Shown: positions 34,290-46,245 of the stretch, piece by piece
How positions within the stretch are numbered: the stretch's first letter is position 1
Layout of the letters: the number at the start of each line of letters is the position of its first letter
NCBI RefSeq assembly: GCF_020520425.1
Contig: NC_079491.1
Span: forward strand, 46,428,027 to 46,492,026
Reading direction: 5' to 3'
Origin: Spinacia oleracea
Taxonomy: Eukaryota; Streptophyta; Magnoliopsida; Caryophyllales; Amaranthaceae
Length of the DNA: 64,000 bases
Notes under the pieces: generated by a model
What the model saw: the letters and a program-made list of their open reading frames with translations, nothing else
Databases searched by the model: none
What the model was told of the DNA's origin: nothing
Made by a program: the position numbers and the translations under genes

Positions 34290-37200
34290 CTAATATTTAT
34301 CATCATCATCATCATCATCATCATCAATGGTCAACAAAAAACGAGCATATGCTGCGAGAATATTGCTGCAGAATACGAGCATAAATCAGTACATTTTAGA
34401 TAAGAAATTCTGAAAAATATGTGTGGAATATAAACTTTTTGAATTTTAAATTCCTATAAGACTTGGGAAATTAATACCAATCTCCAGCGGCAACTTCAAC
34501 AGCTTGTTCAATGTAATATAAAGTTTTTTTCTGGTCATGGTGAAGTTCCCAAATTAACGTTGCATACTGCGACAACAGCTCCCCATCTTGTGGGTAAGCT
34601 AGTACAGCACGTGAGTAGTATTCTTCCGCACCTTGGAGGTCACCCTTTGACTGTCATTAGAACACATAATCAACCAAAGAAGTCAGATTCCTGATATGGT
34701 TAACATGGTCCAAAAGAGTTACCATGTACAAGAAATTTTAACCAAAGGGGATGTGCCAATAATGGTCATAACGGCAGTCTCAGGACATCATAGACTCGAA
34801 AGATGACGCCCCATATTCTAATGGTTGTGTGGAATTGGTTCAACAAGTTGGGGTAGGTCGTAACTGAAAATTATTAGGTGTACCCGGGTGCACTATGCAA
34901 CTAAGGGTATTTTAATGCCCGTTGATGATCCCTCTTACATTTTCTCCTCACAGTAAAAGAACAATGTGAGAGACTGGATGATGCACTCGGGTGCACCTAA
35001 TATGTTCTAGGTCGCAACAGTTTCAGGCCCAGGGAGTGGTAGGAAGGGAGCTTAAGGAAACAGTATGCCGAATAAAACAAAAAGGATTTTCTCTCAGAAT
35101 CAGATTGTGATCAATTCAATGGTGTAACAGATTACAGTTATAATACTCCCTCTGTTTCACACTTATAATACTCAATCCGTTTCGAAATAATGGGGACACT
35201 TACACATTTCACAACAACCAAGATAAATGATTGGAAAGTAAGAAATAAGTATGGGAAAGTAGAATGTTGTAAGAAAGAATAATAAAAAAGTAGGTTGAAT
35301 GATAAGTTATGAGTAAAAAGAGAATATAAAAATAGATTGAGTGGAATGTTGTAAGTAAGTGGAAAGAAGAATAGTGTAAATGCATTAAATATGGTACCAA
35401 AAATTGAACAAAGCACTATCCGTATTATCTTAAAACATCCATTTAAGGAAATTGTCCCTATTATTTTGAAAGGGAGGGAGTACAAATGTATAATCCTCAC
35501 GGACAAACATTAAATTTTAGATATGCTGAGAAAATACAGTTGGAGGTTTTACCTGATAAAGGAACTGAGCATACTTCTTCAGAAAGAGGGGATCAGAAGG
35601 ATCTTTGTCCATCATTCTTTTATAGTAATCTTCTACATCAGCACTATTTATTGGGGTTCCTGCTTCAAATATAGGACCGTCATTCCCATTATCAATCCCA
35701 TCAGCAGGATGCAAGTGAGTGGATTTTTGTATGTCTCCCTGATGATAGAAAACAAATCACATTAGGTTCCCAAGATTAAAAGATCAAGTATTCAATTTTA
35801 CATGAACTTCATACCTGACCATGATCAGGTTGAATAGAACTTTCATCTTCATCATCATCTACTTCCCAGAGGAACTTAGCATATGATGCCAAAACATTGC
35901 TGAAACATGAGTAAAGATTATCAACAATTCAACAAATATGTGCCAAATTACTCTTTGGAGCTTCTATTGCATAATGAGACAGGAATGACAATACTCCAGA
36001 ACAATTACTTAGTGTCAACTTGCAACTTCCTAACTAACACATTATCAAAGTTTACATCGTGGATAGCTTAAGGCCATACCTAACACTTTAGTCTTCGTTT
36101 GCATTTAAATGGGAAAGGATCTCATATATCATATATCATAATCATACACCCATGACTCCATGAGCCTGAGTCAAAATCATTCATTGCTGCTCAAATATGT
36201 TTGTATTCACAGGTGCTGGAATATGTACTCGAGACACCATTGTTACAAAATTTTAAGAAACTATTGCATACGACAGAATGACAGATCAATTAAATGCACC
36301 TTATTATTTTTATCAGAATATATTGATTAGGAATGAAGCATACTAAGTTATTATTGGCTGGAACTTTTATTGAAACCTGGAACTTTGCATGAGCATAACC
36401 TGGTTTGTGTATGAAAAAGAAAATCCCCTAATTTCTGATACAATGTTTGACAATTTTAAGTTGAGGTGTTTTATTGAAAAGAACACACCGACACCGTACA
36501 GCCTATTTCAGCCTTGAAGGATATGATGATGAACACAAGTTAAGTAATTGATGAGAATATCTCCCCTCATTTTTTCTTGGGTATGGCAACGACAATAATA
36601 GCTATGATGAAACTAAGAAAGATGATGAAATAGTGTGATTTGTGTGTATGTACTATGAATTAAAAGAAAGAGATTGTGTATATGTGCAATAAAAGGTGAA
36701 GTTAGTTGATTAGAAAAATGAAGAATAAAAAAGTTAAAGACTACACACCAATCCTTAGAAGCAGTTTGAGCAGCAAGTTCAAAGTATGCCGAGGCCCTTT
36801 CTTGATCACGATGGAGTTCCCAAACCAGTAGAGCATACTGTGACAAAATTTCTCCATCACCAGGGTCAGCTTTTGTGGCACGGAAATAATACTCTTCTGC
36901 TCCTTCAAGGTCTCCTTTTCTCTGTTTGCCAACAAATTATTCACCAACTTTACCCAAACTTTAAACAACAATAAACCAACTACTCCGTATATACCAAGTA
37001 TGTGTGTTCCAAGTTTGTTTTTCTACACTAATGCAATGAATTGCTTAAGCTATCTAACACATCAAAATCATTTCAACTCAATCTCAAGTACACGTGTTGG
37101 ATCTGACATGGACACTTCTAACACATAGGCCAAAATCGTGGAACTTTTTATAAACGACCTCTGACACTTGGTCGCGTACCTATGTCAACCGTTGTTCAAC

Positions 37201-38196
37201 TATGACCTATCTTTCATAATACTGTAATTTGACTTTTGTTGGTTTTTGGATTTTAGGTTGCATTTATTATTTTTGTTTATAACACAAATATTATTAAGGA
37301 AAAATAGTTGAATTTTATACAATAATGATGCAAGTGTGACAGTTTATAATAAAGATATACTTCCTCCTATTTTTTATCTTTGCAACCTTTGTAATTTTTA
37401 CACTATTTACAAATTATACTTTGACTATTGTTGGTGTTTTATACCTAAGTTAAAACATGGGTCATGTGAGTTAAAACATAGGTCATGTGGGATATATGGG
37501 ATCTTGTTAGATTCGTCTAAATATGTATTGTTAAAATATTAACTTTTTATAATTTTTGCTTAAATAGAATTTAAAATGTCAATGATCAAAATTGTGTATT
37601 AGTATGCGTGAAAGTATCAAACGTTGCGAGTAAAAATGAATCGAGGAAGTATAAAAAAACAATTGGGATGTAGAAAATAGGTCATGGATACGGATCCCTA
37701 ATGCCTTGACAGCTTATTCAGACCAAAAACATAGAGAATGATGAAAGATTGGAAAAAATGGATAACAAAATCTGACCTGAAAAAACTGGGCAAACTTGAT
37801 CAAAACCAAGGGATGATTAGGAAAGTCATCAAGCAACTCTCGATAATACTCCTCATCATTTTCTCTATCCTCCCTAAAACTATCAAATCCATCTGTAATC
37901 CCAAGTCCAAGCCCAGAAGCAAGATACATAGGTGGACTAGGTGGTGGTTCAACTTCTTCCCCAACCAATTTCTTCTCAAACCCATCAACAGATTCACCAA
38001 ATTCATCACCTTCTTCCTTGATCAAATCCATATTTGGTTTCACAAAACTAAATTCACCACTACCCGGTAAATCCCCATCAACCTTTTCCCCATTTTTCAG
38101 TGATTTTCCCAGAAATTCCCTATTTTTAACCTCATGTTCATCAACCCCACCATCAATTGTGTTATAAATTGATAAAGATGGGGCAGTTTCTAACAT
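34290..38196 (-). CDS. TPR-repeat protein, six exons
   Basis: Minus-strand exons, in order: 38196-37777, 36921-36749, 35899-35815, 35738-35553, 34650-34478 and 34365-34290. All have GT-AG borders and phases fit, giving 370 residues ending at TAG 34290-34292. The N-terminal exon is acidic and Pro-containing. Three tetratricopeptide-like units follow, each of the form YY.R....P......YA.F: DDFPNHPLVLIKFAQFFQ; ATKADPGDGEILSQYALLVW with DCNVLASYAKFLWE; and MMDKDPSDPLFLKKYAQFLYQ with AVLAYPQDGELLSQYATLIW. Exons 2 and 5 are both 173 nt and encode the same unit, so the gene arose by internal duplication. The C terminus is nine Asp from a GAT repeat. It resembles plant TPR-like proteins such as Arabidopsis TPR4; its partners are unknown. 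Confidence 0.85.
34299..34325. repeat. (ATC)9 microsatellite at the end of the TPR coding region
   Basis: Nine perfect ATC repeats. On the minus strand they encode nine Asp just before the final Lys-Tyr and stop. Confidence 0.9.
34872..35001. mobile_element. short palindromic MITE in an intron of the TPR gene
   Basis: Ends TATTAGGTGTACCCGGGTGCA and, inverted, TATTAGGTGCACCCGAGTGCA around a short core, about 130 bp. It lies in intron 4 (34651-35552). Confidence 0.6.
35171..35480. mobile_element. Stowaway-like MITE in the TPR gene
   Basis: Ends CTCAATCCGTTTCGAAATAA and, inverted, CTCCCTCCCTTTCAAAATAA, with TA on both sides. Just to its left, 35146-35170, CTCCCTCTGTTTCACACTTA is a fragment of another such end. 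Confidence 0.72.
37360..37649. mobile_element. Stowaway/mariner-type MITE in intron 1 of the TPR gene
   Basis: Ends CTTCCTCCTATTTTTTATCT and, inverted, CTTCCTCGATTCATTTTTAC, with TA on both sides. Its middle (ATATGGGATCTTGTTAGATT) resembles the inner part of the MITE at 33536. Confidence 0.68.
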
Positions 38197-38199
38197 TAT

Positions 38200-38550
38200 A
38201 GTGTTGTGTCTTTAATAGATTTTCTGGGTATTGAAGAAAGTATGATTCTATATTAATTTGGAGTGTTTAATCTAATTGGGATCTTGATTTTTGTCTTTGC
38301 TTGAGAGTGAATGATTATTACTATTTTTTCTCTGGTGCGAATGATTATTGCCGTGGGTAAAAAAGTGGGGATTTTCTAGTTGCGTAGTTTATTGGCAACA
38401 ACGTGCAGAGGCTTTGTAGGAGGGTAGTGTAGATCGCGTATTGGTACTTGCACCAACGGTGACGAGTGAATGAGCGACGGTCCAGTATTGTCCCTTTCTC
38501 CGGGAGGATGCACTCATGCTGACGATCTAAATATAATATTATTATTTATA
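38200..38550. other. 5' flank of the TPR gene
   Basis: Likely promoter region of the minus-strand gene. No distinct element could be picked out. Confidence 0.4.
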
Positions 38551-38900
38551 GGGGTGTCAATTTCGATAACGGATCGGGTTTGGGTGGGGTTTATCGGTTC
38601 GGGTTGAAACAAGTTCATTCTTGCAAACGGGTTAGGTTGTAAACGAGTTTAGTCCGATTGTAATAGATTCATAAACATATCGGGTTGGACTCATATCGGG
38701 TAGGATTCGCATCAGATCGGGCTTATCGGGGATTGTAATCGATCGGGTCGGGTTCAAAAATTAACGGGTTAGATTGGTTCGGGTTAATTTAGTTCGGGTT
38801 CATATCGAATCGGATTATAATCGGACTGACCATAGTCGGGTCGGGTTGTAAACGAGTTTAGCCGGATTGTAATAGGCCCGAATCATATCGGGTTGGGCTC
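38549..38900. repeat. degenerate GGGTTCGGGT-type repeat with a hAT-like start
   Basis: TATAGGGGTGTCAATTTCG is followed by some 340 bp packed with TCGGGTT and GGGTTCGGG variants. A TAGGGGTGTCAA start plus subterminal CGGGTT repeats is common in plant hAT elements. The possible partner end ACACCCCTACA lies at 41124-41134, but no 8-bp target duplication was seen. Confidence 0.45.
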
Positions 38901-41900
38901 ATACTTAATTAAGCTTCGCAACTCGATAAATAATAAAGAATAACGAATAACTCAGTAAATATAGATCATACTCCATAACTTGAAAAACGACATAAATAAT
39001 TACATTAACAAAATATATTAGATCGCACAAAAATGAAATTTTAAAAAGACATAATAGTTAATTTTACCCAAATAAAATTGATTCATAAAACTCATTTCAA
39101 GAAACTTTTTAAATTGCAGCCAAAACATATAGTCAAATACCGAACTCAACTAACAATCATACAATACTAATAATACTTTTGAAGTATCGTTTAGCACAAT
39201 CGCAAGGAGGGAAAATATTTAACTCATAAAAATAAATTATAATCCTTCTTATCAAATTATAAAACGCGAATAAAAGTTCAAAAATAACAAACAAGTTCAA
39301 AACGGGTTTTATGCTCGATATAGACTCAAAAAAATCATATATTTACTATTTTGAGTTTACACTCAACCTTCACAAGGCTGTAAGTTACTTTGGAAATTAT
39401 TAATATAATTTTAATTGCAAAATATGATTTAACCAATAGTTTGTGCCAAAACGTATTCATCCCAAATGCATCTCAACATAGTAGTTGCACTCATGACTTT
39501 CGAATCATGTACCTCCTTCAAAATTATTGTGTCTATAGTTGAATATTTAGAATAACCTTCAATACTAACGTACTAAATTTAATGAAGCTAGCATAAGCTC
39601 GCTCAAGATATGAAGGTCTGACATCGTTTTAACTCATAATCATTCTTAATAAGCATAAATTATCTTTAGCAAAATCTTATATCGTTCACATGCCCAAATC
39701 TCACGATCAAACTTTGACAAGTCTCGCGATCAAACTTTCACAAGTATCACGATCAAACGTTCACAAGTCTCATATTCCAACCAATCATAATATTTAAGTT
39801 TGAAACATAAAATATTGAGTTAATTGCAATGTTAAAATAAATGTTCAAATCACACTTTATTTCTTATTCCAAATCATAGTACCAAAATAATTGAATTTAA
39901 GTCGAAAATCTTATATCTCGAATGCAAATCACATGATTCTTAAAATCAAGAAAACACAAGCCATAAATTTATCAAAATAGATGGACAATGTGTACCTAAA
40001 TCATTCACACTAAAATTTCAAGAATACGATCACAATTTCATAATTCGATCACCACAATTCACGATACCCATCCATTGCTTGAACTCCAAATTTTTTCGCC
40101 AATAATAACTTGAATAAACAATAACGATAGGAATTAATGTTGCAGTTACCAATATCAAATAGATGAACAATATATAGTCTTTAACTTCCTTTAATTTGGA
40201 AACCCTCTAGTAAACTATTCAATCTCTCCTTTTAAAATCAAAACAAAGACCAAACCAATTCATTCATGAAAGAAACCACAATCTGATTAATAAAATTCAT
40301 TTTGGTTTATTAGGATAAAGGGAGAAAAGGCCAATCCTTTTAAATTCATAATTTTACGACATTTCAACATCAACGACTTCATCTCCGGCTAGACAGAAGC
40401 GGCGAAAAGGACACGCTGGGGGAGGAGGAGGAGGAGCAGCGTCGATGACCAGAACGTCGCAGCAAGGGAATGACGTCAGTACCAAGGTCGGCGTTGTGTC
40501 GGTCGTAGCAGCACCACCACCATACAAGAGAAAAGGAAGTTAATCAAAATTGATTCAATACATCAATGGAAGAAGCAGATGTATTACCAATTGCGATGGA
40601 GTGTGGGTGATGGTAAATGAAGGGCCACCATCGACAGTGGTGGTATGGAGCATGGACGAGAGTCAGGGAGAAGCACGGCAGCGGCAACAATAAACACAAC
40701 AACAATAATCACATTCGATGGCACCGACGAGAAGGAACGACGACGATCCCCACCGGCGAGGGAAGGCATCAACATCAGAGGGAGAGAGGCCGGAGGTGAA
40801 GAGAAGGAGAGGGAGATCGGTGAACAGGAGACCAAGAGATTGAGAGGAGTGGTTGATTGCATGGGTTTCCTTCGCAACCAAGGGGTGATGTAGATTTTTT
40901 TAGAGAAAGAGATAACTAGACAAGTTGCTTGGACACTTGGCAATTAATCCCACAACAAGACACTAGATGACTAGTGAAAGGAAAGTGTATAAGAGAAGTT
41001 GTCTTATTTTCAAAATACCCCTTCTAAGGGTAATTACTAAAATGCCCTCCGCAACAACCCCCAGATGGGATCGCATAGGAATCTTGGATCCCAAACTCTG
41101 GTCTCCACAAGGCCCATGATTTTACACCCCTACAATAAACTCAAGTATTGAATTATGGACCAACTAACTCTCTCTTTACTTTCTCTTTCTACGAGGATCT
41201 GACTTGAGCGTCAGAGAGGGTTTTCTCGAGAACCTTACGAGCCATTTAACGTTTGTCTTTTGTGGGAAAACAACACCCCAAAAACACAAAATATATAAAA
41301 AAATCAACCGAAGGAAAGCGGGTCGCTTGGTAGACGAAACATCCTTGTAATTCATTCTTAGTAATTTCTTTGCAGAAACACCTTTATTAATGGAATATTT
41401 TTCCATAATACTTGATCACCTTCAAACCTATCCGATTATCCTAAATTTTCCATTCGGAGAAGTTAGTTTTGAAAAATTTCGGATACGGATATCCGGTCAA
41501 AAATATGATTTCTTTTTCCTGTATATACATCTATGTATTTCATCGAGCAATTGAGCATATATTACTAGTATCTTAAATATACAAAATTATCTGTAGTTAT
41601 GTACATAATTAGACAATTACTTTTATTGCAACAATCAACCAAGTACAATTCTCGTCCTAAAAAATATTAATTACAAATAAACATAAAGAAAAGGTTGTCT
41701 TTTCTTTAAAAAACATATTATAAAGGTGTCCTCTACTTATTAAATATTACTCCAAAATTAGATTTCCACCATTTTTTTTTGACTTTCAAAATTAACTAAA
41801 TTGTGTGGGAAAGAAAAGAGAGAATTTGATAAACAATTAGACGTATTCCATTTTTCTCTCTTTCTCTATCATTTTTCTTTTCTTCTTTTGCTATCTCTCC

Positions 41901-42120
41901 CTTTGTCTTTCTCTCTCTCCTTTTTTTGTTTCCTTACATTTTTCTCTTTATTTTTTTTGTCACCCTCCCCTCGTCGTCCCTATGAAGGACGATGATGAGT
42001 GGGTTGACCCTTTCAATTTCCCTTAAAAACCACCATCATTCAAAATCATTTTCCTTTGAACACAAACACTTTTACAAAAAAAAATCAACAACATAAAATA
42101 AACGTTAAACATTATTATCA
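38901..42120. other. intergenic sequence, probably transposon-derived in part
   Basis: AT-rich 38900-40350. From 40370 to 40860 it becomes GC-richer with GGA repeats, and the minus strand reads as a Ser/Pro-rich leader, like the leader of plant LTRs. I see no confident gene. 41760-42120 is the leader and promoter side of the C2 gene, with CT-rich tracts at 41850-41960. Confidence 0.4.
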
Positions 42121-42151
42121 TTAACTAATTAAATATTATATCAAATTTAAA

Positions 42152-43528
42152 ATGGCGGGTCTATCACCTTTCCAACTCTTAGAAATAAACCTAATATCAG
42201 CTCAAGATATATCCAAGGTTGCACGGTCGATGAGAACATATGCGGTCGCGTGGGTTCACCCAGACCGGAAGCTCACCACCCGTGTCGATACAAATGGTGT
42301 AACCAACCCAACATGGAATGACAAGTTTGTCTTCCGTGTAGACAACCAATTCCTCCATTCGGACACGTCCGCTATAATGATCGAGATTTACGCATTGCAT
42401 TGGTTTCGTGACGTGCATGTAGGCACGGTGCGAGTCCTTGTGGGTAACCTCATTCCCCCACAAACACGGTCTTATAATCACAACCATCTTGGGATGCGGT
42501 TTGTTGCCCTCCAAGTTCGTCGCCCATCGGGCCGTCCCCAAGGCATCTTAAACGTCGGTGTTACCGTCCTAGATAGCACAATGCGTAGCATGCCGTTGTA
42601 CACACAACTCAGCACGTCAGCTGTTGGGTACCAGAAGTTGATGGGGCAAGACGAGCTTCATAGCCATCCACAAGATGGTGAGCCTAGTATACCTAAGGGT
42701 AATTCAGGCCAATTTCGCCGTACAAAAAGCGAGAGAAGCTCCGTCCTCGGAAATGATTATGATCAAGGTTTCATGTTTCATAAGCCTAGTAACTCAATAA
42801 TTAATGGCTCCGACAATAATAACTCTGCCATTATGAAGAAGGATAAGCACGTGTATGATAAGCCGTTATCAATAGTAGATGGAGTAGATGCTTCATCAAG
42901 TATAAGCTTAGCTATGAAATTAAAAGCCCCTGAAGGAAAAAAGAATGGATCAGTTGTCAGCAATGGAGCAGCTTCGTCAGTCAAAGGGATACCAATTAAA
43001 AAAAAGGGCATAAGGCAAGACAAGACGACGGTAAAAACCAACAAAAAACACGATTGGTTACCACATTACTCGGCAGTCACGAAAGACTTTGCGGCAGGAT
43101 CAGTATGGTCGGAATCCGAAGTGGGGCCTTCGCCATCAGAAGTGGCAGCAGCAATTGCAGAGGACAATAAATATAAGCACATGGAGGAAAGGGGAAGCTC
43201 AATAATAATGGATTACGAGAGTGAAGGGGTAAGGACAAAGTTAGAGAGATGGAGAGCAGAGATGCCAACGGCTTATGGTTATGGTGGTTCTTACCTTGGT
43301 GATGGTGGTAGTAGTAGTAGTAGCTCCATCTTCCCTAGGGCAACACACAATCAACGACATACTGCTGATGGTGGAGCTGGTAAATTCTCATGCTTTGGAA
43401 ACATTTGTGGGTATGAATGTTCCATAGTATGTGGTAGAAACAACAACGACGTTCATGGTGGTGCTAAAGCTAAGAACAAGTATGATGCAAGAGCACCTTC
43501 TATAGATTCTGTGTCCACATATTTTTGA
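42152..43528 (+). CDS. C2-domain protein, single exon, 458 aa
   Basis: ATG 42152 to TGA 43526-43528 without introns. Residues about 8-140 form a C2 domain of the plant calcium-dependent lipid-binding type: LLEINLISAQDISKVARSMR, then YAVAWVHPDRKLTTRVD, then NPTWNDKFVFRVD, then GTVRVLVGNLI. The rest is a Ser/Lys-rich linker likely to be disordered. The conserved-looking tail has two Cys pairs (CFGNICGYEC) and ends DSVSTYF. C2 proteins of this group bind membranes, usually in a Ca2+-dependent way; several of the Asp ligands expected in loop 1 are not evident here, so Ca2+ binding is unsure. The head-to-head TPR gene next door may match an Arabidopsis gene pair. No defects. Confidence 0.88.
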   Translation: MAGLSPFQLLEINLISAQDISKVARSMRTYAVAWVHPDRKLTTRVDTNGVTNPTWNDKFVFRVDNQFLHSDTSAIMIEIYALHWFRDVHVGTVRVLVGNLIPPQTRSYNHNHLGMRFVALQVRRPSGRPQGILNVGVTVLDSTMRSMPLYTQLSTSAVGYQKLMGQDELHSHPQDGEPSIPKGNSGQFRRTKSERSSVLGNDYDQGFMFHKPSNSIINGSDNNNSAIMKKDKHVYDKPLSIVDGVDASSSISLAMKLKAPEGKKNGSVVSNGAASSVKGIPIKKKGIRQDKTTVKTNKKHDWLPHYSAVTKDFAAGSVWSESEVGPSPSEVAAAIAEDNKYKHMEERGSSIIMDYESEGVRTKLERWRAEMPTAYGYGGSYLGDGGSSSSSSIFPRATHNQRHTADGGAGKFSCFGNICGYECSIVCGRNNNDVHGGAKAKNKYDARAPSIDSVSTYF

Positions 43529-43827
43529 GTTTGAGTAGGAGATTTTTGGTGATCTACACATTTTTCTTTGTTTTAAAAATTTGTGAATATTATTATTGTT
43601 GGAACTTGGAAACGTCATGCTTAATTCTTCCCCTTTCTCAAAGTAATTTGTAATATAGAGTATAATCTTTTCGTCACCAAAAGTTTTAATTTTCTTTACT
43701 AGTCGCTGGTAAATTTTTTAGAGTGGTACCGAAAAATAGATTAAATATAGTCTTTATTCTTTGTAGCCGCTTATGGACCTCAGCGGGGAATTTATACTTT
43801 CGTACCAATTAATATCTTACATCTCCT
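43529..43827. other. 3' flank of the C2 gene
   Basis: 3' untranslated region and spacer. Nothing else seen. Confidence 0.4.
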
Positions 43828-43994
43828 TTTTTTTTTACATAAGCTAAACAAAATAAAATAAATAACTAAGGAAAGCACGAAAAGAAAATAGAATTCAAAG
43901 CTGCTTTGTTTGCAAGATCATGCGCCCTTTAAACTTGTTACCAATTAACCAGTGTGAATGCTACACCAATTCATGGTACTTCCCGGCTTCGAAT
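43828..43994 (-). pseudogene. 3' tail of a LINE, cut off by the copia insertion
   Basis: The minus strand reads on from the RNase H frame at 54464. It includes HDLANKA, the usual end of plant LINE RNase H, and a poly-T (minus-strand poly-A) run at 43828-43838 marks the 3' end. The last five bases, CGAAT, are the copia target duplication. Confidence 0.6.
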
Positions 43995-45381
43995 TGTTAG
44001 GTTATGATACATATGACATTACATAAATCATGCGGAAACAACCATTAACCCAGGACAACATATTATTTACACATAATCATATAGCATAATTTAGATGCAT
44101 ACTCTTTGTTGCGTGCCCTCCCTAGCTGCGCCCGAACCGAACAAGAACAAGTCTTTTAGGACTCCAAGTGTCGTCCCTCCGTAGATAGTCCACAGCACGT
44201 CCGGATCCGCCTTAAGATTGACCAACTAGAATCGCCCTTAAGGTACTAGAAAATTTCGGCACTTTTGAGCAAGATGTGTGTTTTAATTTTCTCTCAAAAA
44301 ACTCACTTTTGAATACTTTGAAACTTGTGTATAAATTATGACCCCTAGGCCTTTATTTATAGAGTTATGGAAAAGGAATCGTAATCCTAGTAGGATGCGA
44401 ATTAATTGGAATTAGAATCCTACATGAATTCTATTTAATTAATTTATCCAATTAGGAATAGACATTTAATCATACACTGACTCTTGCAGATTCAGGAATC
44501 ACGCATGAGCACAAACTCACACACACACGGCAGCCACAAGGGCCGCCCATGCGCGTGCGAGCAGCAGCCCGCGTAGCACGGCCCACGCAGCCGCGGCCTC
44601 TTGGCGCGCGCTGGGCCTGCCTTGCGGTAGGCCTGGCCGCTGCCTTGGCTGGGCTTTGTGGCGCGCATGCTTGCTGGGCGATGGCCCCGGCTTCGTGCTG
44701 GGCCTTCGTCCGGCAAGCCTCGTCCGATGCTAATTCGTACGATACGCTTCCGATTAAATTTCCATTTCCGGAATCTATTTCCGATACGAACAATATTTAA
44801 CATTTCCGATTCCGGAATTAATTTCCGTTTCGAACAAATATTTAATATTTCCGTTTCCGGAATTATTTTCCGATTCCGGCAATATTTCCGATTCTGACAA
44901 TATTTCCGTTTCCGGTAATATTTCCGATTCTGGTAATATTTCCATTTCCAATAATATTTTCCGATACGTACCATGTTTCCGTTTCCGGCAACATCTACGA
45001 CTTGGATAATATTCATATTTCCGATACGATCCATATTTCCGTTTCCGGCAATATCATCGTTTCCGGAGTATTCATTTCTTGCTTGTGACGATCTTAGCTC
45101 CCACTGAAACCAAGATCCGTCGGTTCCGAATATTCATAGATGGAGTATTTAATGCCATTAAATACTTGATCCGTTTACGTACTATTTGTGTGACCCTACG
45201 GGTTCAGTCAAGAGTAAGCTGTGGATTAATATCATTAATTCCACTTGAACTGAAGCGGCCTCTAGCTAGGCATTCAGCTCACTTGATCTCACTGAATTAT
45301 TAACTTGTTAATTAATACTGAACCGCATTTATTAGACTTAACATAGAATGCATACTTGGACCAAGGGCATTATTTCCTTCA
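43995..45381 (-). repeat. 3' LTR of the copia element (left copy)
   Basis: Begins TGTTAGGTTATGATACATAT and ends TTATTTCCTTCA. On the minus strand a TATA box (CTATAAATAAAG) lies at 44351-44362. It has a GC-rich patch (44500-44730) and a run of TTTCCG-rich repeats (44755-45070). Confidence 0.95.
44755..45070. repeat. degenerate TTTCCG(A/T)TTCCGG repeats in the LTR
   Basis: About fifteen degenerate copies of an AATATTTCCGATTCCGG-like unit of roughly 20 bp. The same array is present in the other LTR at 53837-54152. Confidence 0.8.
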
Positions 45382-45394
45382 GTCTCCCACTTGT
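45382..45394 (-). promoter_or_regulatory. polypurine tract of the copia element
   Basis: The minus strand reads ACAAGTGGGAGAC directly before the 3' LTR, a typical copia polypurine tract. Confidence 0.8.
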
Positions 45395-46245
45395 CCTTAG
45401 GGACAAGTGTGCATTTCCTAATTCCTTTGTCGCTCGATGCTTGCTCTTGAACATAAGGTAAGAGTTGTCATCCTTATTATGTCCAGAGGTGTTCCTCGGT
45501 TTCAGAGTTCAACTGATCAAATAAACAGATAATCATAGCCTATGATTCATCCGAGCACGGCCATGCATTTCACAGTTTCTAGCTCTCCGAGTGGCCTTGT
45601 ACAACTTTTAAGCATCTCATCCCGATTTATGGGAGGACAATCCCAATCTTGCGATCTTGAGATTAGACTTCGTTTGATAGGTGATTACTTGAGCGTTGCC
45701 TTTATAGCCTCCTTTTACGGTGCGACGGTTGGTCAACGTCAAAGCAACCAGTTCTCAAACAAGTAATCTCAAATCACTCAGGTATTGAGGATTTAGTGTC
45801 TAATAATTTAATGAAATTTACTTATGACAGACTTTCATCTCTTACAGTAAAGTTTCATAGGTCTTGTCCGATACTAGTCTTCCCAAAGTAAGTATCTATG
45901 CAAATGATTATGACATTGCCATGTCCACATAGTTCAAGAAACAGAACTACTAGTCATCTTGCACTCTAATCGTCTAACGTTTTCTATGCGTCCAATTTTA
46001 TAGAAAACTCCAATTAGGGACCATTTTCAACCTTTGACATTCAAGTTCACTTGATAGACATTTCTTAGTCACAGGACTGGTCCTGACAGTCTATCTTGAA
46101 TATATCGTCAAATTGAAGGGACTCATCATTTAATAAACCACAAATTAAATGGAAAAATGAATTTCTTTCATTTATTGTGAATGATTAACCAATAATGTTT
46201 TACAAAGATTTAAACTCTAAAACTTTAAAACATTAAACAGAGACA
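45395..46245 (-). other. spacer between copia pol stop and 3' LTR
   Basis: 850 bp without a good ORF. Plus-strand open frames here are short and unlike known proteins. Confidence 0.5.

Noticed and set aside
38549-41134. A complete 2.6 kb hAT element
   Set aside because: Ends look alike, but no 8-bp duplication and no transposase were seen.
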